Position numbers and translations under genes: made by a program
Origin: Osmia lignaria lignaria
Taxonomy: Eukaryota > Arthropoda > Insecta > Hymenoptera > Megachilidae
Direction: 5' to 3'
Length of the DNA stretch: 64,000 bases
NCBI RefSeq assembly: GCF_051020975.1
Contig: NW_027478160.1
Span: 15,460,001-15,524,000 of the forward strand
The notes under the pieces: generated by a model
What the model was told of the DNA's origin: nothing
Database searches by the model: none
Seen by the model: only the letters and a program-made list of their open reading frames with translations
In this document: in pieces, positions 38,301 through 51,446 of the stretch
Layout of the letters: each line of letters starts with the position of its first letter
How positions within the stretch are numbered: position 1 is the stretch's first letter

Positions 38301-40499
38301 ACCAACATAATAGAGATACAGAAACACCGTGGCCCCTTTCTTTGAGATAACTCTGCACTATTGCGAGCTGGAAATGCCACTTCCAGTTTAGCTGTGCAGA
38401 AGAAGAACAACAAGAAGAAGAAATATCTCGAAATATGTCCGTTAGGCCCCTTCCCTTGAGATAAATCTGCAAATATCTCGGAAACGAAGCGAGCTATGGC
38501 AAAATGTTAAGAGACGTTTTTTGTAGAGAATTATGTTTCCTACAATTTATGTTCTATGATATTTTTTGATCAGAAGCGTAGTTTTCGAGATATATCGAGA
38601 TATTTAAAAGTTCCGAAGCCGCACCAACATAATAGGGATACAGAAACACCGTGGCCCCTTTCTTTGAGATAACTGTGCACTAGTGCGAGCCGCAAATGCA
38701 AATTCCAGCTTAGCTGTGCAGAAGAAGAACAACAAGAAGAAGAAATATCTCGAAATATGTCCGTCAGGCCCCTTCCCTTGAGATATATCTGCAAATATCT
38801 CGGAAACGAAGCGAGCTATGGCAAAATGTTAAGAGACCGTTTTTGTAGAGAATAATGTTTCCTACAATTTACGTTCTATGATATTTTTTGATCAGAAGCG
38901 TAGTTTTCGAGATATATCGAGATATTTACAAGTTCCGAAGCCGCACCAACATAATAGAGATACAGAAACACCGTGGCCCCTTTCTTTGAGATAACTCTGC
39001 ACTATTGCGACCTGCAAATGCCACTTCCAGCTCAGCTGTGCAGAAGAAGAACAACAAGAAGAAGAAATATCTCGAAATATGTCCGTCAGGCCCCTTCCCT
39101 TGAGATAAATCTGCAAATATCTCGGAAAAGAAGCGAGCTATGGCAAAATGTTAAGAGACCTTTTTTGTAGAGAATTAAGTTTCCCACTTTTTATGTTCTA
39201 TGATATTTTTTGATCAGATGCGTAGTTCTCGAGATATATCAAGATATTTAAAAGTTCCGAAACCGCACCAACATAATAGAGATACAGAAACACCGTGGCC
39301 CCTTTCTTTGAGATAACTCTGCACTATTGCGAGCTGGAAATGCCACTTCCAGTTTAGCTGTGCAGAAGAAGAACAACAAGAAGAAGAAATATCTCGAAAT
39401 ATGTCCGTTAGGCCCCTTCCCTTGAGATAAATCTGCAAATATCTCGGAAACGAAGCGAGCTATGGCAAAACGTTAAGAGACCTTTTTTGTAGAGAATTAA
39501 GTTTCCTACTTTTTATGTTCTATGATATTTTTTGATCAGTAGCGTAGTTTTCGAGATATATCGAGATATTTAAAAGTTCCGAAGCCGCACCAACATAATA
39601 GAGATACAGAAACACCGTGGCCCCTTTCTTTGAGATAACTCTGCACTATTGCGAGCTGCAAATGCCACTTCCAGCTTAGCTGTGCAGAGGAAGAACAACA
39701 AGAAGAAGAAATATCTCGACATATGTCCGTCAGGCCAGTTCCTTTGAGCTGAATCTGCAAATATCTCGGAAACGAAGCGAGCTATGGCAAAATGTTAAGA
39801 GACCTTTTTTGTAGAGAATTAAGTTTCCTACTTTTCATGTTCTATGATATTTTTTGATCAGATGCGTAGCTCTCGAGATATATCAAGATATTTAAAAGTT
39901 CCGAAGCCGCACCAACATAATAGAGGTACAGAAACACCGTGGCCCCTTTCTTTGAGATAACTGTGCACTAGTGCGAGCCGCAAATGCAAATTCCAGCTTA
40001 GCTGTGCAGAAGAAGAACAACAAGAAGAAGAAATATCTCGAAATATGTCCGTCAGGCCCCTTCCCTTGAGATATATCTGCAAATATCTCGGAAACGAAGC
40101 GAGCTATGGCAAAATGTTAAGAGACCGTTTTTGTAGAGAATAATGTTTCCTACAATTTACGTTCTATGATATTTTTTGATCAGAAGCGTAGTTTTCGAGA
40201 TATATCGAGATATTTACAAGTTCCGAAGCCGCACCAACATAATAGAGATACAGAAACACCGTGGCCCCTTTCGTTGAGATAACTCTGCACTATTGCGACC
40301 TGCAAATGCCACTTCCAGCTCAGCTGTGCAGAAGAAGAACAACAAGAAGAAGAAATATCTCGAAATATGTCCGTCAGGCCCCTTCCCTTGAGATAAATCT
40401 GCAAATATCTCGGAAACGAAGCGAGCTATGGCAAAATGTCAAGAGACCTTTTTTGTAGAGAATTAAGTTTCCTACTTTTTATGTTCTATGTTATTTTTT

Positions 40500-40821
40500 T
40501 ATCAGATGCGTAGTTCTCGAGATATATCAAGATATTTAAAAGTTCCGAAACCGCACCAACATAATAGAGATACAGAAACACCGTGGCCCCTTTCTTTGAG
40601 ATAACTCTGCACTATTGCGAGCTGGAAATGCCACTTCCAGTTTAGCTGTGCAGAAGAAGAACAACAAGAAGAAGAAATATCTCGAAATATGTCCGTTAGG
40701 CCCCTTCCCTTGAGATAAATATGCAAATATCTCGGAAACGAAGCGAGCTATGGCAAAATGTTAAGAGACCTTTTTTGTAGAGAATTAAGTTTCCTACTTT
40801 TTCTGTTCTATGATATTTTTT
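40500..40821 (+). repeat. Hybrid A/H monomer
   Basis: This copy starts with A-type markers (CCGAAACCGC, CTGGAAATGCC, CCGTTAGG) and ends with the H-type ATAAATATGCAAAT, with the switch between about 40698 and 40719. An ordinary H-type monomer follows. It also has TTTTTTTATCAG at its left edge, losing the GATC landmark, and CTTTTTCTGTTC near 40798. Confidence 0.75.
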
Positions 40822-43058
40822 GATCAGAAGCGTAGTTTTCGAGATATATCGAGATATTTAAAAGTTCCGAAGCCGCACCAACATAATAGAGATACAGAAA
40901 CACCGTGGCCCCTTTCTTTGAGATAACTCTGCACTAGTGCGAGCCGCAAATGCCACTTCCAGCTTAGCTGTGCAGAAGAAGAACAACAAGAAGAAGAAAT
41001 ATCTCGAAATATGTCCGTCAGGCCCCTTCCCTTGAGATAAATATGCAAATATCTCGGAAACGAAGCGAGCTATGGCAAAATGTTAAGAGACCTTTTTTGT
41101 AGAGAATTAAGTTTCCTACTTTTCATGTTCTATGATATTTTTTGATCAGATGCGTAGCTCTCGAGATATATCAAGATATTTAAAAGTTCCGAAGCCGCAC
41201 CAACATAATAGAGGTACAGAAACACCGTGGCCCCTTTCTTTGAGATAACTCTGCACTATTGCGAGCTGCAAATGCCACTTCCAGCTTAGCTGTGCAGAGG
41301 AAGAACAACAAGAAGAAGAAATATCTCGAAATATGTCCGTCAGGCCAGTTCCTTTGAGCTGAATCTGCAAATATCTCGGAAACGAAGCGAGCTATGGCAA
41401 AATGTTAAGAGACCTTTTTTGTAGAGAATTAAGTTTCCTACTTTTCATGTTCTATGATATTTTTTGATCAGATGCGTAGCTCTCGAGATATATCAAGATA
41501 TTTAAAAGTTCCGAAGCCGCACCAACATAATAGAGGTACAGAAACACCGTGGCCCCTTTCTTTGAGATAACTCTGCACTATTGCGAGCTGCAAATGCCAC
41601 TTCCAGCTTAGCTGTGCAGAGGAAGAACAACAAGAAGAAGAAATATCTCGAAATATGTCCGTCAGGCCAGTTCCTTTGAGCTGAATCTGCAAATATCTCG
41701 GAAACGAAGCGAGCTATGGCAAAATGTTAAGAGACCTTTTTTGTAGAGAATTAAGTTTCCTACTTTTCACGTTCTATGATATTTTTTGATCAGATGCGTA
41801 GCTCTCGAGATATATCAAGATATTTAAAAGTTCCGAAGCCGCACCAACATAATAGAGGTACAGAAACACCGTGGCCCCTTTCTTTGAGATAACTGTGCAC
41901 TAGTGCGAGCCGCAAATGCAACTTCCAGCTTAGCTGTGCAGAAGAAGAACAACAAGAAGAAGAAATATCTGGAAATATGTCCGTCAGGCCGCTTCCCTTG
42001 AGATATATCTGCAAATATCTCGGAAACGAAGCGAGCTATGGCAAAATGTTAAGAGACCATTTTTGTAGAGAATTATGCTTCCTACAATTTATGTTCTATG
42101 ATATTTTTTGATCAGAAGCGTAGTTTTCGAGATATATCGAGATATTTAAAAGTTCCGAAGCCGCACCAACATAATAGAGATACAGAAACACCGTGGCCCC
42201 TTTCGTTGAGATAACTCTGCACTAGTGCGAGCCGCAAATGCCACTTCCAGCTTAGCTGTGCAGAAGAAGAACAACAAGAAGAAGAAATATCTCGAAATAT
42301 GTCCGTCAGGCCCCTTCCCTTGAGATAAATATGCAAATATCTCGGAAACGAAGCGAGCTATGGCAAAATGTTAAGAGACCTTTTTTGTAGAGAATTAAGT
42401 TTCCTACTTTTTATGTTCTATGACATTTTTTGATCAGATGCGTAGTTCTCGAGATATATCAAGATATTTAAAAGTTCCGAAGCCGCACCAACATAATAGA
42501 GGTACAGAAACACCGTGGCCCCTTTCTTTGAGATAACTGTGCACTAGTGCGAGCCGCAAGTGCAACTTCCAGCTTAGCTGTGCAGAACAAGAACAACAAG
42601 AAGAAGAAATATCTCGAAATATGTCCGTCAGGCCCCTTCCCTTGAGATATATCTGCAAATATCTCGGAAACGAAGCGAGCTATGGCAAAATGTTAAGAGA
42701 CCGTTTTTGTAGAGAATAATGTTTCCTACAATTTACGTTCTATGATATTTTTTGATCAGAAGCGTAGTTTTCGAGATATATCGAGATATTTACAAGTTCC
42801 GAAGCCGCACCAACATAATAGAGATACAGAAACACCGTGGCCCCTTTCTTTGAGATAACTCTGCACTATTGCGACCTGCAAATGCCACTTCCAGCTCAGC
42901 TGTGCAGAAGAAGAACAACAAGAAGAAGAAATATCTCGAAATATGTCCGTCAGGCCCCTTCCCTTGAGATAAATCTGCAAATATCTCGGAAACGAAGCGA
43001 GCTATGGCAAAATGTTAAGAGACCTTTTTTGTAGAGAATTAAGTTTCCTACTTTTTAT

Positions 43059-46000
43059 GTTCTATGATATTTTTTGATCAGAAGCGTAGTTTTCGAGATA
43101 TATCGAGATATTTAAAAGTTCCGAAGCCGCACCAACATAATAGGGATACAGAAACACCGTGGCCCCTTTCTTTGAGATAACTCTGCACTAGTGCGACCCG
43201 CAAATGCCACTTCCAGCTTAGCTGTGCAGAAGAAGAACAACAAGAAGAAGAAATATCTCGAAATATGTCCGTCAGGCCCCTTCCCTTGAGATAAATCTGC
43301 AAATATCTCGGAAACGAAGCGAGCTATGGCAAAATGTTAAGAGATCTTTTTGTAGAGAATTAGGTTTCCTACTTTTTATGTTCTCTGATATTTTTTGATC
43401 AGATGCGTAGTTCTCGAGATATATCAAGATATTTAAAAGTTCCGAAGCCGCACCAACATAATAGAGATACAGAAACACCGTGGCCCCTTTCTTTGAGATA
43501 GCTCTGCACTATTGCGAGCTGTAAATGCCACTTCCAGCTTAGCTGTGCAGAAGAAGAACAACAAGAAGAAGAAATATCTCGAAATATGTCCGTCAGGCCA
43601 GTTCCTTTGAGCTGAATCTGCAAATATGTCGGAAACGAAGCGAGCTATGGCAAAATGTTAAGAGACGTTTTTTGTAGAGAATTATGTTTCCTACAATTTA
43701 TGTTCTATGATATTTTTTGATCAGAAGCATAGTTTTCGAGATATATCGCGATATTTAAAAGTTCCGAAGCCGCACCAACATAATAGGGATACAGAAACAC
43801 CGTGGCCCCTTTCTTTGAGATAACTCTGCACTAGTGCGAGCCGCAAATGCCACTTCCGGCTTAGCTGTGCAGAAGAAGAACAACAAGAAGAAGAAATATC
43901 TCGAAATATGTCCGTCAGGCCACTTCCCTTGAGATAAATCTGCAAATATCTCGGAAACGAAGCGAGCTATGGCAAAATGTTAAGAGACGTTTTTTGTAGA
44001 GAATTATGTTTCCTACAATTTATGTTCTATGATATTTTTTGATCAGAAGCGTAGTTTTCGAGATATATCGAGATATTTAAAAGTTCCGAAGCCGCACCAA
44101 CATAATAGAGATACAGAAACACCGTGGCCCCTTTCTTTGAGATAACTCTGCACTATTGCGACCTGCAAATGCCACTTCCAGCTCAGCTGTGCAGAAGAAG
44201 AACAACAAGAAGAAGAAATATCTCGAAATATGTCCGTCAGGCCCCTTCCCTTGAGATAAATCTGCAAATATCTCGGAAACGAAGCGAGCTATGGCAAAAT
44301 GTTAAGAGACCTTTTTTGTAGAGAATTAAGTTTCCTACTTTTTATGTTCTATGATATTTTTTGATCAGATGAGCAGTTCTCGAGATATATCAAGATATTT
44401 AAAAGTTCCGAAACCGCACCAACATAACAGAGATACAGAAACACCGTGGCCCCTTTCTTTGAGATAACTCTGCACTATTGCGAGCTGGAAATGCCACTTC
44501 CAGTTTAGCTGTGCAGAAGAAGAACAACAAGAAGAAGAAATATCTCGAAATATGTCCGTTAGGCCCCTTCCCTTGAGATAAATCTGCAAATATCTCGGAA
44601 ACGAAGCGAGCTATGGCAAAATGTTAAGAGACCTTTTTTGTAGAGAATTAAGTTTCCTACTTTTTATGTTCTATGATATTTTTTGATCAGAAGCGTAGTT
44701 TTCGAGATATATCGAGATATTTAAAAGTTCCGAAGCCGCACCAACATAATAGAGATACAGAAACACCGTGGCCCCTTTCTTTGAGATAACTCTGCACTAG
44801 TGCGAGCCGCAAATGCCACTTCCAGCTTAGCTGTGCAGAAGAAGAACAACAAGAAGACGAAATATCTCGAAATATGTCCGTCGGGCCCCTTCCCTTGAGA
44901 TAAATATGCAAATATCTCGGAAACGAAGCGAGCTATGGCAAAATGTTAAGAGACCTTTTTTGTAGAGAATTAAGTTTCCTACTTTTTATGTTCTATGACA
45001 TTTTTTGATCAGATGCGTAGTTCTCGAGATATATCAAGATATTTAAAAGTTCCGAAGCCGCACCAACATAATAGAGATACAGAAACACCGTGGCCCCTTT
45101 CTTTAAGATAACTCTGCACTATTGCGAGCTGCAAATGCCACTTCCAGCTTAGCTGTGCAGAGGAAGAACAACAAGAAGAAGAAATATCTCGAAATATGTC
45201 CGTCAGGCCAGTTCCTTTGAGCTGAATCTGCAAATATCTCGGAAACGAAGCGAGCTATGGCAAAATGTTAAGAGACCTTTTTTGTAGAGAATTAAGTTTC
45301 CTACTTTTCATGTTGTATGATATTTTTTGATCAGATGCGTAGCTCTCGAGATATATCAAGATATTTAAAAGTTCCGAAGCCGCACCAACATAATAGAGGT
45401 ACAGAAACACCGTGGCCCCTTTCTTTGAGATAACTGTGCACTAGTGCGAGCCGCAAATGCAAATTCCAGCTTAGCTGTGCAGAAGAAGAACAACAAGAAG
45501 AAGAAATATCTCGAAATATGTCCGTCAGGCCCCTTCCCTTGAGATATATCTGCAAATAACTCGGAAACGAAGCGAGCTATGGCAAAATGTTAAGAGACCG
45601 TTTTTGTAGAGAATAATGTTTCCTACAATTTACGTTCTATGATATTTTTTGATCAGAAGCGTAGTTTTCGAGATATATCGAGATATTTAAAAGTTCCGAA
45701 GCCGCACCAACATAATAGAGATACAGAAACACCGTGGCCCCTTTCTTTGAGATAACTCTGCACTATTGCGACCTGCAAATGCCACTTCCAGCTCAGCTGT
45801 GCAGAAGAAGAACAACAAGAAGAAGAAATATCTCGAAATATGTCCGTCAGGCCCCTTCCCTTGAGATAAATCTGCAAATATCTCGGAAACGAAGCGAGCT
45901 ATGGCAAAATGTTAAGAGACCTTTTTTGTAGAGAATTAAGTTTCCTACTTTTTATGTTCTATGATATTTTTTGATCAGATGCGCAGTTCTCGAGATATAT

Positions 46001-48544
46001 CAAGATATTTAAAAGTTCCGAAACCGCACCAACATAACAGAGATACAGAAACACCGTGGCCCCTTTCTTTGAGATAACTCTGCACTATTGCGAGCTGGAA
46101 ATGCCACTTCCAGTTTAGCTGTGCAGAAGAAGAACAACAAGAAGAAGAAATATCTCGAAATATGTCCGTTAGGCCCCTTCCCTTGAGATAAATCTGCAAA
46201 TATCTCGGAAACGAAGCGAGCTATGGCAAAACGTTAAGAGACCTTTTTTGTAGAGAATTAAGTTTCCTACTTTTTATGTTCTATGATATTTTTTGATCAG
46301 TAGCGTAGTTTTCGAGATATATCGAGATATTTAAAAGTTCCGAAGCCGCACCAACATAATAGAGATACAGAAACACCGTGGCCCCTTTCTTTGAGATAAC
46401 TCTGCACTATTGCGAGCTGCAAATGCCACTTCCAGCTTAGCTGTGCAGAGGAAGAACAACAAGAAGAAGAAATATCTCGAAATATGTCCGTCAGGCCAGT
46501 TCCTTTGAGCTGAATCTGCAAATATCTCGGAAACGAAGCGAGCTATGGCAAAATGTTAAGAGACCTTTTTTGTAGAGAATTAAGTTTCCTACTTTTCATG
46601 TTCTATGATATTTTTTGAGCAGATGCGTAGCTCTCGAGATATATCAAGATATTTAAAAGTTCCGAAGCCGCACCAACATAATAGAGGTACAGAAACACCG
46701 TGGCCCCTTTCTTTGAGATAACTCTGCACTATTGCGAGCTGCAAATGCCACTTCCAGCTTAGCTGTGCAGAGGAAGAACAACAAGAAGAAGAAATATCTC
46801 GAAATATGTCCGTCAGGCCAGTTCCTTTGAGCTGAATCTGCAAATATCTCGGAAACGAAGCGAGCTATGGCAAAATGTTAAGAGACCTTTTTTGTAGAGA
46901 ATTAAGTTTCCTACTTTTCATGTTCTATGATATTTTTTGATCAGATGCGTAGCTCTCGAGATATATCAAGATATTTAAAAGTTCCGAAGCCGCACCAACA
47001 TAATAGAGGTACAGAAACACCGTGGCCCCTTTCTTTGAGATAACTCTGCACTATTGCGAGCTGCAAATGCCACTTCCAGCTTAGCTGTGCAGAGGAAGAA
47101 CAACAAGAAGAAGAAATATCTCGAAATATGTCCGTCAGGCCAGTTCCTTTGAGCTGAATCTGCAAATATCTCGGAAACGAAGCGAGCTATGGCAAAATGT
47201 TAAGAGACCTTTTTTGTAGAGAATTAAGTTTCCTACTTTTCATGTTCTATGATATTTTTTGATCAGATGCGTAGCTCTCGAGATATATCAAGATATTTAA
47301 AAGTTCCGAAGCCGCACCAACATAATAGAGGTACAGAAACACCGTGGCCCCTTTCTTTGAGATAACTGTGCACTAGTGCGAGCCGCAAATGCAACTTCCA
47401 GCTTAGCTGTGCAGAAGAAGAACAACAAGAAGAAGAAATATCTGGAAATATGTCCGTCAGGCCGCTTCCCTTGAGATATATCTGCAAATATCTCGGAAAC
47501 GAAGCGAGCTATGGCAAAATGTTAAGAGACCATTTTTGTAGAGAATTATGCTTCCTACAATTTATGTTCTATGATATTTTTTGATCAGAAGCGTAGTTTT
47601 CGAGATATATCGAGATATTTAAAAGTTCCGAAGCCGCACCAACATAATAGAGATACAGAAACACCGTGGCCCCTTTCGTTGAGATAACTCTGCACTAGTG
47701 CGAGCCGCAAATGCCACTTCCAGCTTAGCTGTGCAGAAGAAGAACAACAAGAAGAAGAAATATCTCGAAATATGTCCGTCAGGCCCCTTCCCTTGAGATA
47801 AATATGCAAATATCTCGGAAACGAAGCGAGCTATGGCAAAATGTTAAGAGACCTTTTTTGTAGAGAATTAAGTTTCCTACTTTTTATGTTCTATGACATT
47901 TTTTGATCAGATGCGTAGTTCTCGAGATATATCAAGATATTTAAAAGTTCCGAAGCCGCACCAACATAATAGAGGTACAGAAACACCGTGGCCCCTTTCT
48001 TTGAGATAACTGTGCACTAGTGCGAGCCGCAAGTGCAACTTCCAGCTTAGCTGTGCAGAAGAAGAACAACAAGAAGAAGAAATATCTCGAAATATGTCCG
48101 TCAGGCCCCTTCCCTTGAGATATATCTGCAAATATCTCGGAAACGAAGCGAGCTATGGCAAAATGTTAAGAGACCGTTTTTGTAGAGAATAATGTTTCCT
48201 ACAATTTACGTTCTATGATATTTTTTGATCAGAAGCGTAGTTTTCGAGATATATCGAGATATTTACAAGTTCCGAAGCCGCACCAACATAATAGAGATAC
48301 AGAAACACCGTGGCCCCTTTCTTTGAGATAACTCTGCACTATTGCGACCTGCAAATGCCACTTCCAGCTCAGCTGTGCAGAAGAAGAACAACAAGAAGAA
48401 GAAATATCTCGAAATATGTCCGTCAGGCCCCTTCCCTTGAGATAAATCTGCAAATATCTCGGAAACGAAGCGAGCTATGGCAAAATGTTAAGAGACCTTT
48501 TTTGTAGAGAATTAAGTTTCCTACTTTTTATGTTCTATGATATT
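43059..48544 (+). repeat. 29-monomer duplication, unit 2 (reduced to 17 monomers)
   Basis: This unit begins where unit 1 ends and repeats unit 1's start (AGAGATCTTTTTG at 43342, TTCTCTGATA, ATCGCGATAT, CTTCCGGC). It then follows unit 1 with spacing 9337 to about 44420, 9659 for about 44800-46200, 6761 for about 46201-46540, and 5473 for about 46620-48544. The step from 9659 to 5473 means 13 monomers are missing relative to unit 1. The step from 9337 to 9659 means one monomer is present here that unit 1 lost. Shared markers at the far end include GCTTCC after AATTAT (47547, 42074) and ATATCTGGAAATATG (47439, 41966). Confidence 0.87.
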
Positions 48545-48548
48545 TTTT

Positions 48549-51446
48549 GATCAGATGCGTAGTTCTCGAGATATATCAAGATATTTAAAAGTTCCGAAAC
48601 CGCACCAACATAATAGAGATACAGAAACACCGTGGCCCCTTTCTTTGAGACAACTCTGCACTATTGCGAGCTGGAAATGCCACTTCCAGTTTAGCTGTGC
48701 AGAAGAAGAACAACAAGAAGAAGAAATATCTCGAAATATGTCCGTTAGGCCCCTTCCCTTGAGATAAATCTGCAAATATCTCGGAAACGAAGCGAGCTAT
48801 GGCAAAATGTTAAGAGACCTTTTTTGTAGAGAATGAAGTTTCCTACTTTTTATGTTCTATGATATATTTTGATCAGAAGCGTAGTTTTCGAGATATATCG
48901 AGATATTTAAAAGTTCCGAAGCCGCACCAACATAATAGAGATACAGAAACACCGTGGCCCCTTTCTTTGAGATAACTCTGCACTATTGCGACCTGCAAAT
49001 GCCACTTCCAGCTCAGCTGTGCAGAAGAAGAACAACAAGAAGAAGAAATATCTCGAAATATGTCCGTCAGGCCGCTTCCCTTGAGATATATCTGCAAATA
49101 TCTCGGAAACGAAGCGAGCTATGGCAAAATGTTAAGAGACCATTTTTGTAGAGAATTATGCTTCCTACAATTTATGTTCTATGATATTTTTTGATCAGAA
49201 GCGTAGTTTTCGAGATATATCGAGATATTTAAAAGTTCCGAAGCCGCACCAACATAATAGAGATACAGAAACACCGTGGCCCCTTTCGTTGAGATAACTC
49301 TGCACTAGTGCGAGCCGCAAATGCCACTTCCGGCTTAGCTGTGCAGAAGAAGATCAACAAGAAGAAGAAATATCTCGAAATATGTGCGTCAGGCCCCTTC
49401 CCTTGAGATATATATGCAAATATCTCGGAAACGAAGCGAGCTATGGCAAAATGTTAAGAGACCTTTTTTGTAGAGAATTAAGTTTCCTACTTTTTATGTT
49501 CTATGACATTTTTTTATCAGATGCGTAGTTCTCGAGATATATCAAGATATTTAAAAGTTCCGAAGCCGCACCAACATAATAGAGGTACAGAAACACCGTG
49601 GCCCCTTTCTTTGAGATAACTGTGCACTAGTGCGAGCCGCAAATGCAACTTCCAGCTTAGCTGTGCAGAAGAAGAACAACAAGAAGAAGAAATATCTCGA
49701 AATATGTCCGTCAGGCCCCTTCCCTTGAGATATATCTGCAAATATCTCGGAAACGAAGCGAGCTATGGCAAAATGTTAAGAGACCGTTTTTGTAGAGAAT
49801 AATGTTTCCTACAATTTACGTTCTATGATATTTTTTGATCAGAAGCGTAGTTTTCGAGATATATCGAGATATTTACAAGTTCCGAAGCCGCACCAACATA
49901 ATAGAGATACAGAAACACCGTGGCCACTTTCTTTGAGATAACTCTGCACTATTGCGACCTGCAAATGCCACTTCCAGCTCAGCTGTGCAGAAGAAGAACA
50001 ACAAGAAGAAGAAATATCTCGAAATATGTCCGTCAGGCCCCTTCCCTTGAGATAAATCTGCAAATATCTCGGAAACGAAGCGAGCTATGGCAAAATGTTA
50101 AGAGACCTTTTTTGTAGAGAATTAAGTTTCCTACTTTTTATGTTCTATGATATTTTTTGATCAGATGCGTAGTTCTCGAGATATATCAAGATATTTAAAA
50201 GTTCCGAAACCGCACCAACATAATAGAGATACAGAAACAACGTGGCCCCTTTCTTTGAGATAACTCTGCACTATTGCGAGCTGGAAATGCCACTTCCAGT
50301 TTAGCTGTGCAGAAGAAGAACAACAAGAAGAAGAAATATCTCGAAATATGTCCGTTAGGCCCCTTCCCTTGAGATAAATCTGCAAATATCTCGGAAACGA
50401 AGCGAGCTATGGCAAAATGTTAAGAGACCTTTTTTGTAGAGAATGAAGTTTCCTACTTTTTATGTTCTATGATATATTTTGATCAGAAGCGTAGTTTTCG
50501 AGATATATCGAGATATTTAAAAGTTCCGAAGCCGCACCAACATAATAGAGATACAGAAACACCGTGGCCCCTTTCTTTGAGATAACTCTGCACTATTGCG
50601 ACCTGCAAATGCCACTTCCAGCTCAGCTGTGCAGAAGAAGAACAACAAGAAGAAGAAATATCTCGAAATATGTCCGTCAGGCCGCTTCCCTTGAGATATA
50701 TCTGCAAATATCTCGGAAACGAAGCGAGCTATGGCAAAATGTTAAGAGACCATTTTTGTAGAGAATTAAGTTTCCTACTTTTTATGTTCTATGACATTTT
50801 TTGATCAGATGCGTAGTTCTCGAGATATATCAAGATATTTAAAAGTTCCGAAGCCGCACCAACATAATAGAGGTACAGAAACACCGTGGCCCCTTTCTTT
50901 GAGATAACTGTGCACTAGTGCGAGCCGCAAATGCAACTTCCAGCTTAGCTGTGCAGAAGAAGAACAACAAGAAGAAGAAATATCTCGAAATATGTCCGTC
51001 AGGCCCCTTCCCTTGTGATATATCTGCAAATATCTCGGAAACGAAGCGAGCTATGGCAAAATGTTAAGAGACCGTTTTTGTAGAGAATAATGTTTCCTAC
51101 AATTTACGTTCTATGATATTTTTTGATCAGAAGCGTAGTTTTCGAGATATATCGAGATATTTACAAGTTCCGAAGCCGCACCAGCATAATAGAGATACAG
51201 AAACACCGTGGCCACTTTCTTTGAGATAACTCTGCACTATTGCGACCTGCAAATGCCACTTCCAGCTCAGCTGTGCAGAAGAAGAACAACAAGAAGAAGA
51301 AATATCTCGAAATATGTCCGTCAGGCCCCTTCCCTTGAGATAAATCTGCAAATATCTCGGAAACGAAGCGAGCTATGGCAAAATGTTAAGAGACCTTTTT
51401 TGTAGAGAATTAAGTTTCCTACTTTTTATGTTCTATGATATTTTTT
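48549..51446 (+). repeat. Full nine-monomer HOR unit (first)
   Basis: A (48549), B (48871), C (49193), D (49515), E (49837), A' (50159), B (50481), D' (50803), E' (51125). It is nine monomers, exactly 2898 bp. It differs from the second full unit (57240-60137) at about five sites, including GACAACTC against GATAACTC near 48649, ATGTGCGTC against ATGTCCGTC near 49382, and TTTTTTTATCAG against TTTTTTGATCAG near 49510. That is about 99.8% identity between copies 8.7 kb apart, whereas monomers within a unit differ far more. Confidence 0.92.

Larger units (their letters stand above)
33722..43071 (+). repeat. 29-monomer duplication, unit 1
   Basis: About 9.35 kb. Its left part matches 43059 onward at spacing 9337, then 9659. 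Its right part (about 41146-43071) matches 46619-48544 at spacing 5473. Inside it the variants H, Q, K, E and A tend to follow each other. H has ATAAATATGCAAAT. Q has CAGTTCCTTTGAGCTGAATC. K has AGAGGTACAG, ATAACTGTGCAC and AAATGCAAATTCC. E has GCGACCTGC and CAGCTCAGC. A has CCGAAACCGC, CTGGAAATGCC and CCGTTAGG. The order H-Q-K-E-A (five monomers, 1610 bp) is seen at 35026-36635 and, with an extra E, at 36636-38567. Further right it is scrambled. Confidence 0.87.
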
